Part shown: positions 26,898 through 33,986 of the stretch, piece by piece
How positions within the stretch are numbered: position 1 is the first letter of the stretch
How the letters are laid out: every line of letters starts with the position of its first letter
From: an uncultured Rhodospirillales bacterium
Lineage (GTDB): Bacteria > Pseudomonadota > Alphaproteobacteria > Acetobacterales > Acetobacteraceae
Assembly (NCBI GenBank): GCA_903927465.1
Contig: CAIYMY010000004.1
Coordinates: 1-49,570 of the forward strand
Length of the DNA: 49,570 nt
Direction: 5' to 3'
Translations under genes and position numbers: made by a program
Notes under the pieces: generated by a model
Database searches by the model: none
What the model saw: only the letters and a program-made list of their open reading frames with translations
What the model was told of the DNA's origin: nothing

Positions 26898-27785
26898 ATG
26901 CCCTTTTTGCGAACCGATGACGGTGTTGACTTGTTCTATGAGGAAGCCGGCAGCGGCACCCCCATGGTTTTCGTCCATGAATTCGCGGGCGATTCGCGTT
27001 CCTGGGAATTGCAGATGCGGTTTTTCTCCCGCCGCTATCGCTGCGTGGTGTTCAATGCGCGCGGCTATCCGCCTTCTGCCGTGCCCAATTCGGCAGCTTC
27101 CTATAGCCAGGACCGCGCGACGGATGACATTGCCGCCGTGATCAAGGGCCTCAATCTGGCGCCGGCCCATGTGGTCGGCCTTTCCATGGGCGCCTTTGCC
27201 ACGCTGCATCTGGGGCTTCGCCATCCGCAATTGGCGCGCAGCCTGGTCGCCGCCGGCGTTGGCTATGGCGCCGCGCCCGGCAAGCGCGATCAATTCCGGG
27301 CCGAGGTGGATGCCACCGCCGCGCGTATCCGCGCGGAGGGCATGGACAAGATGGCCGATATCTATTCCCGCGGCCCGACGCGCCTGGTGTTCGAAGAAAA
27401 GGACCCGCGCGGCTTCAAGGAATTCCAGACCCAGCTTGCGGAACATTCAACCGAGGGCTCCGCTCTTACCATGCAGGGTGTGCAGCGTGAACGCCCATCA
27501 CTGTTCGATCTTGAAGCCGGCTTCAAGCAGATGAAGGTGCCAACGCTGGTGATCGCCGGCGATGAGGATGACCCCACGCTGGAGCCTTCCCTGTTCCTGA
27601 AGCGCAGCATCATGAGCAGCGCGTTGTTGGTCATGCCGAAATGCGGCCACACCATGAATTTGGAAGACCCGGATGCCTTCAATCGCGCCGTGCTGGATTT
27701 CGTGACGCAAGTGGATTGCGGGCGCTGGACGCAGCGGATTCCAGAAAGCCTTTCCGGCGCCATCATCGCGGCAAAAGAAAAATAG
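26898..27785 (+). CDS. Alpha/beta hydrolase
   Basis: Hydrolase of 295 residues. It starts FLRTDDGVDLFYEEAGSGTP and continues with FVHEFAGDSRSW (oxyanion-hole region), the nucleophile elbow GLSMGAF (serine), an acid in VIAGDEDDPTL and the catalytic histidine in PKCGHTMNLEDPDAF. These give a complete Ser-Asp-His set. The ATG at 26898 is used; a TTG at 26883 is in frame but less likely. The substrate is unknown; similar enzymes hydrolyse esters or 3-oxoadipate enol-lactone. Divergent from the suf operon, and followed by the 55-bp tandem repeat. Confidence 0.85.
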   Translation: MPFLRTDDGVDLFYEEAGSGTPMVFVHEFAGDSRSWELQMRFFSRRYRCVVFNARGYPPSAVPNSAASYSQDRATDDIAAVIKGLNLAPAHVVGLSMGAFATLHLGLRHPQLARSLVAAGVGYGAAPGKRDQFRAEVDATAARIRAEGMDKMADIYSRGPTRLVFEEKDPRGFKEFQTQLAEHSTEGSALTMQGVQRERPSLFDLEAGFKQMKVPTLVIAGDEDDPTLEPSLFLKRSIMSSALLVMPKCGHTMNLEDPDAFNRAVLDFVTQVDCGRWTQRIPESLSGAIIAAKEK

Positions 27786-27803
27786 CAACTTGAGCATGTC
27801 CAA

Positions 27804-28001
27804 GCCAAGTGATTCCTCTTGGCTTTGAAATGCTTGGTTTGGACGCATTTTCCGAGCCGCCAAGTGATATCTCTTGCCTTGAAAATGCTTAGTCTGGTCG
27901 CATTTTCCGAGCCGCCAAGTGATATCACTTGGCTTGAAAATGCTTGGTCTGGTCGCATTTTCCGAGCCGCCAAGTGATATCACTTGGCTTGAAAATGCTC
28001 T
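27804..28001. repeat. Tandem 55-bp repeat, four copies, each with a 20-bp palindrome
   Basis: Copies begin at 27804, 27859, 27914 and 27969 with a period of exactly 55 bases; the fourth is cut after about 31 bases. The two central copies (27914 and 27969) carry the perfect palindrome GCCAAGTGATATCACTTGGC. The first two copies have diverged. Each full copy has a second dyad, with AAAATGC or a close variant before GCATTTTCCGA, loop about 11 bases. The array ends GAAAATGCTCTAGA, reminiscent of intergenic dyad repeats in alphaproteobacteria. It fills the gap between the hydrolase gene and the sdhB-like gene, ending about 13 bases before that ATG. Confidence 0.9.
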
Positions 28002-28013
28002 AGACTATCGGTC

Positions 28014-28751
28014 ATGAAGCAACTCAAGGTCAGCGTCTGGCGCGGTGAGGAAGCGGGCTGTTTTGCGCGTTATGATGTTCCGGCGCGCGACAATCAGACG
28101 GTGCTGGATGTGGTCACGCATATCCAACGAGAACTTGACCCAAGCCTTGCCTATCGCTTCGCCTGCCGGGTTGGCATGTGCGGGTCTTGCGCCATGACAG
28201 TAAATGGCCGCGCGCGCTGGACCTGCCGGACGCATGTGCGGAAAGTGGCGGGTGCGGATGGCGCGCTTGAACTGCGCCCCTTGGCCAATCTGCCGGTGAT
28301 CCGCGACCTGGTCGCTGATCTGGCGCCGTTCTTTGACAAATGGCAGCGGGCACAGGGGTTTTTTAAACCCAAGGATGCGCCAAATGGTGCCGTGCCGGAT
28401 GAATTTGCCGTGGTGGCACCTGGCAGCGAGGCGCGGAGAGAGGCGGATGCGGGCATTGAATGCATCGGCTGCGCCGTCTGCTACGCTTCCTGCGATGTCG
28501 TGGCCTGGAACCAAGATTACCTCGGCCCGGCGGCGCTCAACCGTGCCTGGACCTTGGTGAATGATGCGCGAGATGGCGCGCGCGGCGAAAGGCTGGATGC
28601 GGTAGCCGGCGATGCGGGCTGCCATTCCTGCCATTCCACCCGTTCCTGCACGGAACGCTGCCCGAAGCAGATTGACCCATCAGGCGCCATTGCCGGGCTG
28701 AAGCGGACCTTGTTCTGGGACAGCCTGTTTGGCGGTAAGCGTCATGGCTGA
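28014..28751 (+). CDS. Succinate dehydrogenase/fumarate reductase iron-sulfur subunit (SdhB/FrdB-like)
   Basis: Electron-transfer subunit of 245 residues. Residues about 50-75 bind [2Fe-2S] with CRVGMCGSCAMTVNG and a later WTC (C-x4-C-x2-C-x11-C). The [4Fe-4S] motif is CIGCAVCYASCD, where the usual proline after the last cysteine is aspartate. The [3Fe-4S] region is CHSCHSTRSCTERCPKQI, which has one extra cysteine in front of the canonical C-x5-C-x3-C-P. It heads an operon of two anchor subunits and, further on, the flavoprotein. The start ATG has no strong ribosome binding site and lies right after the 55-bp repeats. Confidence 0.9.
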   Translation: MKQLKVSVWRGEEAGCFARYDVPARDNQTVLDVVTHIQRELDPSLAYRFACRVGMCGSCAMTVNGRARWTCRTHVRKVAGADGALELRPLANLPVIRDLVADLAPFFDKWQRAQGFFKPKDAPNGAVPDEFAVVAPGSEARREADAGIECIGCAVCYASCDVVAWNQDYLGPAALNRAWTLVNDARDGARGERLDAVAGDAGCHSCHSTRSCTERCPKQIDPSGAIAGLKRTLFWDSLFGGKRHG

Positions 28752-29091
28752 TAGGGCCGCGCGCGGGCAGGCGCATCTTTGGGTGGTGCAGCGCATCACC
28801 GCCATGATCCTGGCGCTTGCCGTGCTGGTGCATCTGGCCACCATCATCACCGCCGTGCGTGGCGGGCTTTCCGCGCGTGAGATTTTGGCGCGCACCCAGG
28901 GTTCCGAGGCCTGGCTTGGCTTTTATGTCGTGTTTGCGCTCGCGGCCGGGCTGCATGGCGCGATTGGGCTGCGCAACATCGCCGGTGAGACTTTGGGCTG
29001 GCGCGGGCGGGGCCTTGATTTTTGCTGGCTTGGGCTTGGCCTGCTGACAGCAGCCTTCGGCATCCGTGCCGCCTTCGGGCTTTACGCCTGA
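28744..29091 (+). CDS. Small membrane anchor of the succinate dehydrogenase/fumarate reductase-like complex
   Basis: Membrane protein of 115 residues with three predicted helices (about 14-37, 53-75, 88-110) and histidines in the first two helices, which could bind haem b. It opens AHLWVVQRITAMILALAVLVH, similar to SdhC/SdhD-type anchors where an R-x-[ST] precedes the first helix. It overlaps the iron-sulfur gene by eight bases and the following anchor gene by TGATG. It probably docks the soluble subunits to the inner membrane and passes electrons to or from quinone. Confidence 0.8.
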   Translation: MADRAARGQAHLWVVQRITAMILALAVLVHLATIITAVRGGLSAREILARTQGSEAWLGFYVVFALAAGLHGAIGLRNIAGETLGWRGRGLDFCWLGLGLLTAAFGIRAAFGLYA

Positions 29092-29432
29092 TGGATTTCC
29101 GCGCGCGTTCCCACCCAAGCTGGATCGGCTTTGCGGTGCATCGGGTTTCTGGCTTGTTGCTCGCATTGTTTCTGCCGCTGCATTTCTGGGCACTCGGCAG
29201 CGCCATTCAGGGGGAGGCGCGGTTGGATGGGTTGCTGCGCTGGACAGAAAACCCCTTGGTGAAGGCGGCGGAAACCGCACTGGTGGTCCTGCTGGCGGCG
29301 CATCTGGCCGGAGGATTGCGCGTCATGGCGTTGGAGTTTTTGGGCTGGGGGCGGGCGCAGAAGGATCTGGTGGCGCTTTCCTTTGGGCTTTCCCTGCTGG
29401 TTGGATTGGTATTCCTTCTCAATGTCTTTTGA
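29091..29432 (+). CDS. Succinate dehydrogenase cytochrome b556-like anchor (SdhC family)
   Basis: Membrane protein of 113 residues. FAVHRVSGLLLALFLPLHFW is the SdhC signature (H-R-x-[ST]-G at the start of helix one), and AAHLAGGLRVMALEFLGWG in the second helix contains a likely haem-ligand histidine. Three helices are visible. The start overlaps the stop of the previous gene, and its end overlaps the TSUP gene start by about eleven bases, so all are one operon. Confidence 0.85.
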   Translation: MDFRARSHPSWIGFAVHRVSGLLLALFLPLHFWALGSAIQGEARLDGLLRWTENPLVKAAETALVVLLAAHLAGGLRVMALEFLGWGRAQKDLVALSFGLSLLVGLVFLLNVF

Positions 29433-30153
29433 TCTTTTGGCGCTGCTGGGCGGCTGCTTCATCGCGGCGTTTTGCTCCGGCCTGGCGGGCTTTGCCTTCA
29501 ACCTGGTCGCGGCCGGCATTCTGTATCACTGGGTCACCCCGCAGGAGATCGCGCCGGTGCTGATCATGGGGTCTTTATTGATCCAAAGCGTGACTTTGCG
29601 CGTGGTCTGGCCCGCCATTCGTTGGCCGGTACTGAAGCCCTATGTCTTCGCCGGCGCCTTGGGCACACCATTGGGTGTTTGGGTGCTGAGTGTGGTGGAA
29701 GCGCGCGTGATTGTGGGCGGCATTGGTTTGCTGCTGGTGGTTTATGCCGGCTTCATGCTGGCGAGGATTGCGCTCCGGCTTGCTCCGCCCAAGCTGGCGG
29801 CGGGGTCGCGCGCCGACGCGGTGGTGGGGTTTCTGGCTGGCGCCTTGGGGGGCATTGGCGGATTTTCCGGCGCGCTGCCGGCCATGTGGACGGATCTGAA
29901 GGGGCTGCGCAAGGATGAAGCCCGCGCGATTTTCCAGCCCTTCATTGTGGTGATGCAGATTATCGCTGCGGTTGGTTTGGCAATCACCGGGTTTTTCACG
30001 CTTGAGACGGTCAAAACGCTACTTATGGCACTTCCAGCGCTAGCACTCGGTACCTGGCTTGGCCTTCAAGCCTATCGCGTGATCCCGGCGGAGGGGTTCC
30101 GGCTGGTGCTATTGGGGCTGCTGTTTTTATCGGGGCTTTCGCTCGTGCTTTGA
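29422..30153 (+). CDS. TSUP/TauE-SafE family membrane transporter
   Basis: Integral membrane protein of 243 residues with about eight helices. The TauE/SafE features are FIAAFCSGLAGFAFNLVAAG at the N-terminus and GFLAGALGGIGGFSGALPAM at the start of the second half, the two inverted repeats of the family. These carriers export sulfite, sulfoacetate or other organic anions. Its place between succinate dehydrogenase-like and fumarase-like genes suggests an organic-acid or sulfonate substrate, but that is inference. The start at 29422 lies within the end of the anchor gene. Confidence 0.88.
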   Translation: MSFDLLALLGGCFIAAFCSGLAGFAFNLVAAGILYHWVTPQEIAPVLIMGSLLIQSVTLRVVWPAIRWPVLKPYVFAGALGTPLGVWVLSVVEARVIVGGIGLLLVVYAGFMLARIALRLAPPKLAAGSRADAVVGFLAGALGGIGGFSGALPAMWTDLKGLRKDEARAIFQPFIVVMQIIAAVGLAITGFFTLETVKTLLMALPALALGTWLGLQAYRVIPAEGFRLVLLGLLFLSGLSLVL

Positions 30154-30210
30154 AACGCTTTCATCCCGCCGGCGCTTGTGGGAAGCTCAGATTCCAAGGG
30201 GGATGACTGC

Positions 30211-31119
30211 ATGAGCCTGATGTCAAAGACCGAAATCGCGCCGCTGGTTGTGACGCCGGAAGCGATCGAGGAAGCGGCCAAGCTGCTTTATATCCGCGCC
30301 TGCAAAATCCTGCCCGATGACATCAAGGCCGGTTTCACGCGGCTTGATGCTACTGAAACCGATGCCACCGCCAAGACCATTCTGGCAACGATGATTGAGA
30401 ATATCGGCGTGGCGGAACGCATGGATAACTTGCTTTGCCAAGATACCGGCATTCCGATCTTCAACCTGCTGATCGGGCGCAATGTCGCGGTGGATGGTTT
30501 TGCGCTGAAGGAAGCCATTGCCCGCGGCACGGCACGCGCCACGCGCGAACATCCGCTGCGGTCTTCCGTGGTGCATCCGATTACGCGGAAGAATGAGCAT
30601 ACGTCCTGCGGCGAACGCGTGCCCGTGATTAATATTGATTTCACCGATGCGGATCGTGAATTGCGGTTGGAGATGATCCCAAAGGGATCGGGTTCTGAAA
30701 ACGGGTCCTTCCTGCAAATGCTGATCCCGGCTGATGGGCTTGCTGCCGTGAAGCGCTTTGTGGTGGACCGTGTGATCCAGGCCGGCGGCAAGGTCTGCCC
30801 ACCGACGATTGTGGGCGTGGGGGTGGGCGGCACTTCGGATCTTTGCATGCATTTGGCGAAAATCGCCGCAACGCGCCCGCTGGGATCGCGCTGCAGCGAT
30901 GCAGAAGGGGCCAAGCTGGAAGCCCAGCTTTCGGAAGCGGTGAATGCGCTTGGCATCGGCCCGCAAGGCTTGGGCGGTGATTCCACTGCCTTTGCCGTGC
31001 ATGTGGAAACGGCGGCCACGCACATCACCATGAACCCCGTCGCCGTGAATATCCAATGTCATAGCGCGCGTCGGGCGAGTGCGACTTTCACGCCCGCCGG
31101 CGTTAGTATTGGTTTTTGA
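30211..31119 (+). CDS. Class I fumarate hydratase / L(+)-tartrate dehydratase, alpha subunit
   Basis: Iron-sulfur hydratase subunit of 302 residues, close to the length of TtdA and of the split class I fumarase alpha chain. Cluster cysteines are probably in LLCQDTGIPIFN, TSCGERVPVINIDF and GGKVCPPTIVGVGVGG. KGSGSENGSFLQML is also typical. AAGGGGGAT (30196-30204) precedes the ATG at 30211. The beta chain is encoded after a GNAT gene, which splits the usual adjacent pair. Whether fumarate/malate, tartrate or another C4 acid is the substrate is not decided by sequence. Confidence 0.9.
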   Translation: MSLMSKTEIAPLVVTPEAIEEAAKLLYIRACKILPDDIKAGFTRLDATETDATAKTILATMIENIGVAERMDNLLCQDTGIPIFNLLIGRNVAVDGFALKEAIARGTARATREHPLRSSVVHPITRKNEHTSCGERVPVINIDFTDADRELRLEMIPKGSGSENGSFLQMLIPADGLAAVKRFVVDRVIQAGGKVCPPTIVGVGVGGTSDLCMHLAKIAATRPLGSRCSDAEGAKLEAQLSEAVNALGIGPQGLGGDSTAFAVHVETAATHITMNPVAVNIQCHSARRASATFTPAGVSIGF

Positions 31120-31122
31120 ACC

Positions 31123-31638
31123 ATGTCTTCCGCCAGCATCGCCGTGACATTGGCAGGGACAGCGGATCGGCCCGCGCTGATGCGCGTGCTGGCGGAAATG
31201 GGCGATTATTATGATGAGCTTCTGGGCCATACGCGCCTTGTTGCGGCGGCTGAGGCCTTGACCTCCCCCGCCAATCGCGCTGGCCCCTTTTGCCTGATTG
31301 GGCGCGCGGGGGATGAACCGGCGGGGCTGATCTCCCTTTCAGGTTTTTTCCCGGCGCGAGATTTCACCTGGGGGCTTTTGCTCAAGGATATTTTTGTCAT
31401 GGAAGCGCATCGCGGCACGCGCGCCGCCCGCGCCTTGATGCGGGGTGCCATGCGCTTTGCTGTGATCGGCGGCTATAGCCGCGTGGATTGGGGCACGGGT
31501 GAGGAAAACCTGCGCGCCCGCGCCTTCTACGCGAAGCTTGGCGTCGCCCCGGCTGCGCGGCTTTCCTATCGCCTGGAAAATGAGGTTCTGGCAGAAGCCG
31601 CCCAAGGTCTTTGGCCCGCGCCTGAGGAAGAAACATGA
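31123..31638 (+). CDS. GNAT-family N-acetyltransferase
   Basis: Protein of 171 residues with the GNAT core: a beta strand ending in LLLKDIFVMEAHRGTRAARA (acetyl-CoA motif A, R-G-x-x-A-x-x-L) and YSRVDWGTGEENLRARAFYA followed by KLGV (motif B). It lies three bases after the hydratase alpha stop and overlaps the beta gene by four bases (ATGA), so it is translated within the hydratase operon. The acceptor substrate is unknown. Its place between two subunits of one enzyme is unusual. Confidence 0.87.
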   Translation: MSSASIAVTLAGTADRPALMRVLAEMGDYYDELLGHTRLVAAAEALTSPANRAGPFCLIGRAGDEPAGLISLSGFFPARDFTWGLLLKDIFVMEAHRGTRAARALMRGAMRFAVIGGYSRVDWGTGEENLRARAFYAKLGVAPAARLSYRLENEVLAEAAQGLWPAPEEET

Positions 31639-32243
31639 CGCACCACACCCTGCCCACGCCCATTACCGAGGATCAGGTCCGCGCGCTGCGTGTGGGCGAT
31701 ACGGTGACTTTGGAAGAAACGCTCTACGGAATCAGGGACGCGACGCAGATCCATATGTTCGATCATGGCCGACGGACAAAGTTCAATCTGCAAGGCCACG
31801 CCGTGATCCATACCGCGCCCAATCTGCGGAAGGTGGAACGTGTCGGCAATAATCATTCCGGTTATGAGGCCGTGTGTGTCGGCACCACGACATCAGACCG
31901 CATGGAACGCTTCACCCGCCCGCTGATGGAACGCGAAGGGGTGCGCATCATCATCGGCAAGGGTGGTTTGCGTGATGGGTCACTTGCAGCCTTTCGCGAT
32001 CTGGGCGGCGCCTATTTGGCCGTGGTTGGCGGCGCGGCGGCTTTGGAGACCACCTGGATTGAAGCGGTTGAGGATGTGGATATGGATGATCTCAATCCCG
32101 AAAGCCTCTACAAGTTTCGCATAAAAGGTTTCGGCCCTTTATTGGTGGCGATGGATAGCCATGGCGGCAGTCTTTTCGCCAAGGTGAATGAAGAAGCGGC
32201 GCGCCGACGCCAGGTGGTACTTGAAAAGCTGGGGGCAGCGTGA
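31635..32243 (+). CDS. Class I fumarate hydratase / L(+)-tartrate dehydratase, beta subunit
   Basis: Subunit of 202 residues, equal in size to TtdB and to the C-terminal domain of class I fumarases. Landmarks are LRVGDTVTLEETLYGIRDAT, GPT-like region HTAPNLRKVER, then IIGKGGLRDG and YLAVVGGAAALETTWIEAVE followed by DLNPESLYKFRIKGFGPLLV. It overlaps the GNAT gene in front and the flavoprotein gene behind (TGATG). It pairs with the alpha chain at 30211 to form the active hydratase. Confidence 0.92.
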   Translation: MTHHTLPTPITEDQVRALRVGDTVTLEETLYGIRDATQIHMFDHGRRTKFNLQGHAVIHTAPNLRKVERVGNNHSGYEAVCVGTTTSDRMERFTRPLMEREGVRIIIGKGGLRDGSLAAFRDLGGAYLAVVGGAAALETTWIEAVEDVDMDDLNPESLYKFRIKGFGPLLVAMDSHGGSLFAKVNEEAARRRQVVLEKLGAA

Positions 32244-33982
32244 TGCCAGCCCAAATCACGCGGCGCAGTACGGATATTCTGGTACTCGGCGCGGGCGGTG
32301 CTGGCTTGCTTGCGGCCCTGCATGCCAAAGCTAGCAATCCCGTGCTTGAGGTAACCATTGCGGTGAAGGGCCTGCTTGGTAAATGCGGCTGCACGCGCAT
32401 GGTCCAGGGCGGCTATAATGTCGCGATTGCCGAGGGTGATTCCGCCGAACGCCATTTCATGGACACGCTTGATGGCGGAAAATGGCTGAATGATCAGGAT
32501 TTAGCCTGGACGCTTGTGGTCGGCGCGCAGCGGCGCATTCGTGAATTGGAAAATCGCTGGGGCTGTTTTTTCGATCGCAATGCCGATGGCACGATCCACC
32601 AAAAGGCTTTCGCAGGGCAGACTTTTGATCGCACCGTGCATAAGGGTGATCTGACCGGGATTGAGATTGTCAATCGGCTAGCAGAGCAGGTTTGGGCGCG
32701 CGGCATTCAGCGCCTGGAAGAACATCGCGCGGTGGCGCTGATCCCAAGCGCGGATGGCGCGCGGCTTTCGGGTGTGCTGCTGATTGATATGCGAACGGGC
32801 GGTTTGGTGTTTGTGCAGGCCAAGGCCGTGATGCTCGGCACCGGTGGCGGGCCCACCATGTATAAATACCACACGCCATCGGGCGATAAATCCTGCGATG
32901 GCATGGCGATGGCGCTGCGCGCGGGCTTGCCTTTGCGCGATATGGAAATGGTGCAATTCCACCCAACCGGCGTGCTGGCGGGGCCTGGCACACGCATGAC
33001 AGGCACGATCATTGAAGAAGGCTTGCGCGGCGCGGGCGGCTATCTGCTGGGCGGTGATGGCAAGCGCTTCATGGCGAAATACGACAAGCGCGCCGAGCGT
33101 GCGACGCGCGATATCGTCAGCCGTTCCATGCAGCGTGAAATCCTGGCCGGCAATGTGAATGATGCTGGTGGGCTTTGGATTGAAATGGGGCATCTTGGTC
33201 CGGATCGCGTGCGGCGCGAATTCAAGGGCATGGTGGAACGCTGCACCGATATGGGGTTTGACCTGGCAGGTGGCCGCGTGCCGGTGGTGCCGACGGCGCA
33301 TTATATGATGGGCGGTCTGGTCTTCCGCCCTGATGGCAGCACCGCATTGCCCGGGCTTTTTGCCGCTGGCGAGGATACCGGCGGCGTGCATGGCGCCAAT
33401 CGGCTGGGCGGGAATGGTGTGGCGAATTCCACTGTCTTTGGCGGCATTGCTGGCGATACCATGGCGCAATGGGTGCCGCGCGAAGGCGCCTTGGTGGCAC
33501 CGGATGCAACCGCACTTGACGCTGCCATCGCTGCGCTGGAAGCACCGTTCGCACGGCCCGCGCGTAATCTTTCGCCGCTGCGTGACGCCTTGCAGGAAAT
33601 GATGTGGGACAAGGCCGGCATTCTGCGCGATGCGGCGGGGCTGGCCGAGGCAACCAGCGCCTTGGATGCTTTGGAGGCTGAGCTTGATGCTTCCGGCGTT
33701 GATGGCGCCAACCGCGCCTTCAACCTGACCTGGCATGATTGGCTCAATCTGAAATCGCTGTTGTTGGTGAGCCGCGCGATTGTGGTGGCGTCCCAGGCGC
33801 GCGAGGAATCGCGCGGCGCGCATTGGCGAGAGGATTTTCCGCAAACCAATGATGAAGCCGCCGGGCTTGCCGCTACATCCGTGCGGCTGGACCATGATCG
33901 CGTGGTTCTGGAATGGCAACCGGTTGCCTTCACGCGCTTGAAGCCAGGCGAAAGCCTGCTCACCCCTTTTGCGGCGGAGTAG
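32243..33982 (+). CDS. SdhA/FrdA-like FAD flavoprotein without the histidyl-FAD residue
   Basis: Flavoprotein of 579 residues, the catalytic chain for succinate/fumarate-type chemistry. FAD motif ILVLGAGGAGLLAALHA (12-28), substrate motifs QFHPTGVLAG and TAHYMMGGLVFR, and the final FAD contact GVHGANRLGGNGVANSTVFG are present. In SdhA/FrdA the FAD is joined covalently to the histidine in S-H-T-x-A-x-x-G-G. Here that position reads CGCTRMVQGG (48-57), with no histidine, so FAD should be non-covalent as in soluble fumarate reductases and aspartate oxidase. It ends the operon that starts with the iron-sulfur and anchor subunits, separated from them by four genes. A GTG three bases upstream is an alternative start. 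Confidence 0.9.
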   Translation: MPAQITRRSTDILVLGAGGAGLLAALHAKASNPVLEVTIAVKGLLGKCGCTRMVQGGYNVAIAEGDSAERHFMDTLDGGKWLNDQDLAWTLVVGAQRRIRELENRWGCFFDRNADGTIHQKAFAGQTFDRTVHKGDLTGIEIVNRLAEQVWARGIQRLEEHRAVALIPSADGARLSGVLLIDMRTGGLVFVQAKAVMLGTGGGPTMYKYHTPSGDKSCDGMAMALRAGLPLRDMEMVQFHPTGVLAGPGTRMTGTIIEEGLRGAGGYLLGGDGKRFMAKYDKRAERATRDIVSRSMQREILAGNVNDAGGLWIEMGHLGPDRVRREFKGMVERCTDMGFDLAGGRVPVVPTAHYMMGGLVFRPDGSTALPGLFAAGEDTGGVHGANRLGGNGVANSTVFGGIAGDTMAQWVPREGALVAPDATALDAAIAALEAPFARPARNLSPLRDALQEMMWDKAGILRDAAGLAEATSALDALEAELDASGVDGANRAFNLTWHDWLNLKSLLLVSRAIVVASQAREESRGAHWREDFPQTNDEAAGLAATSVRLDHDRVVLEWQPVAFTRLKPGESLLTPFAAE

Positions 33983-33986
33983 CGCC

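Noticed and set aside
27362-27983. Minus-strand frames reading through the 55-bp repeats
   Set aside because: Repetitive peptide produced by the tandem repeat and the antisense of the hydrolase; no independent support.
27804-28001. CRISPR array
   Set aside because: The 55-bp units follow each other without unique spacers and no cas gene is near, so it is a tandem repeat.
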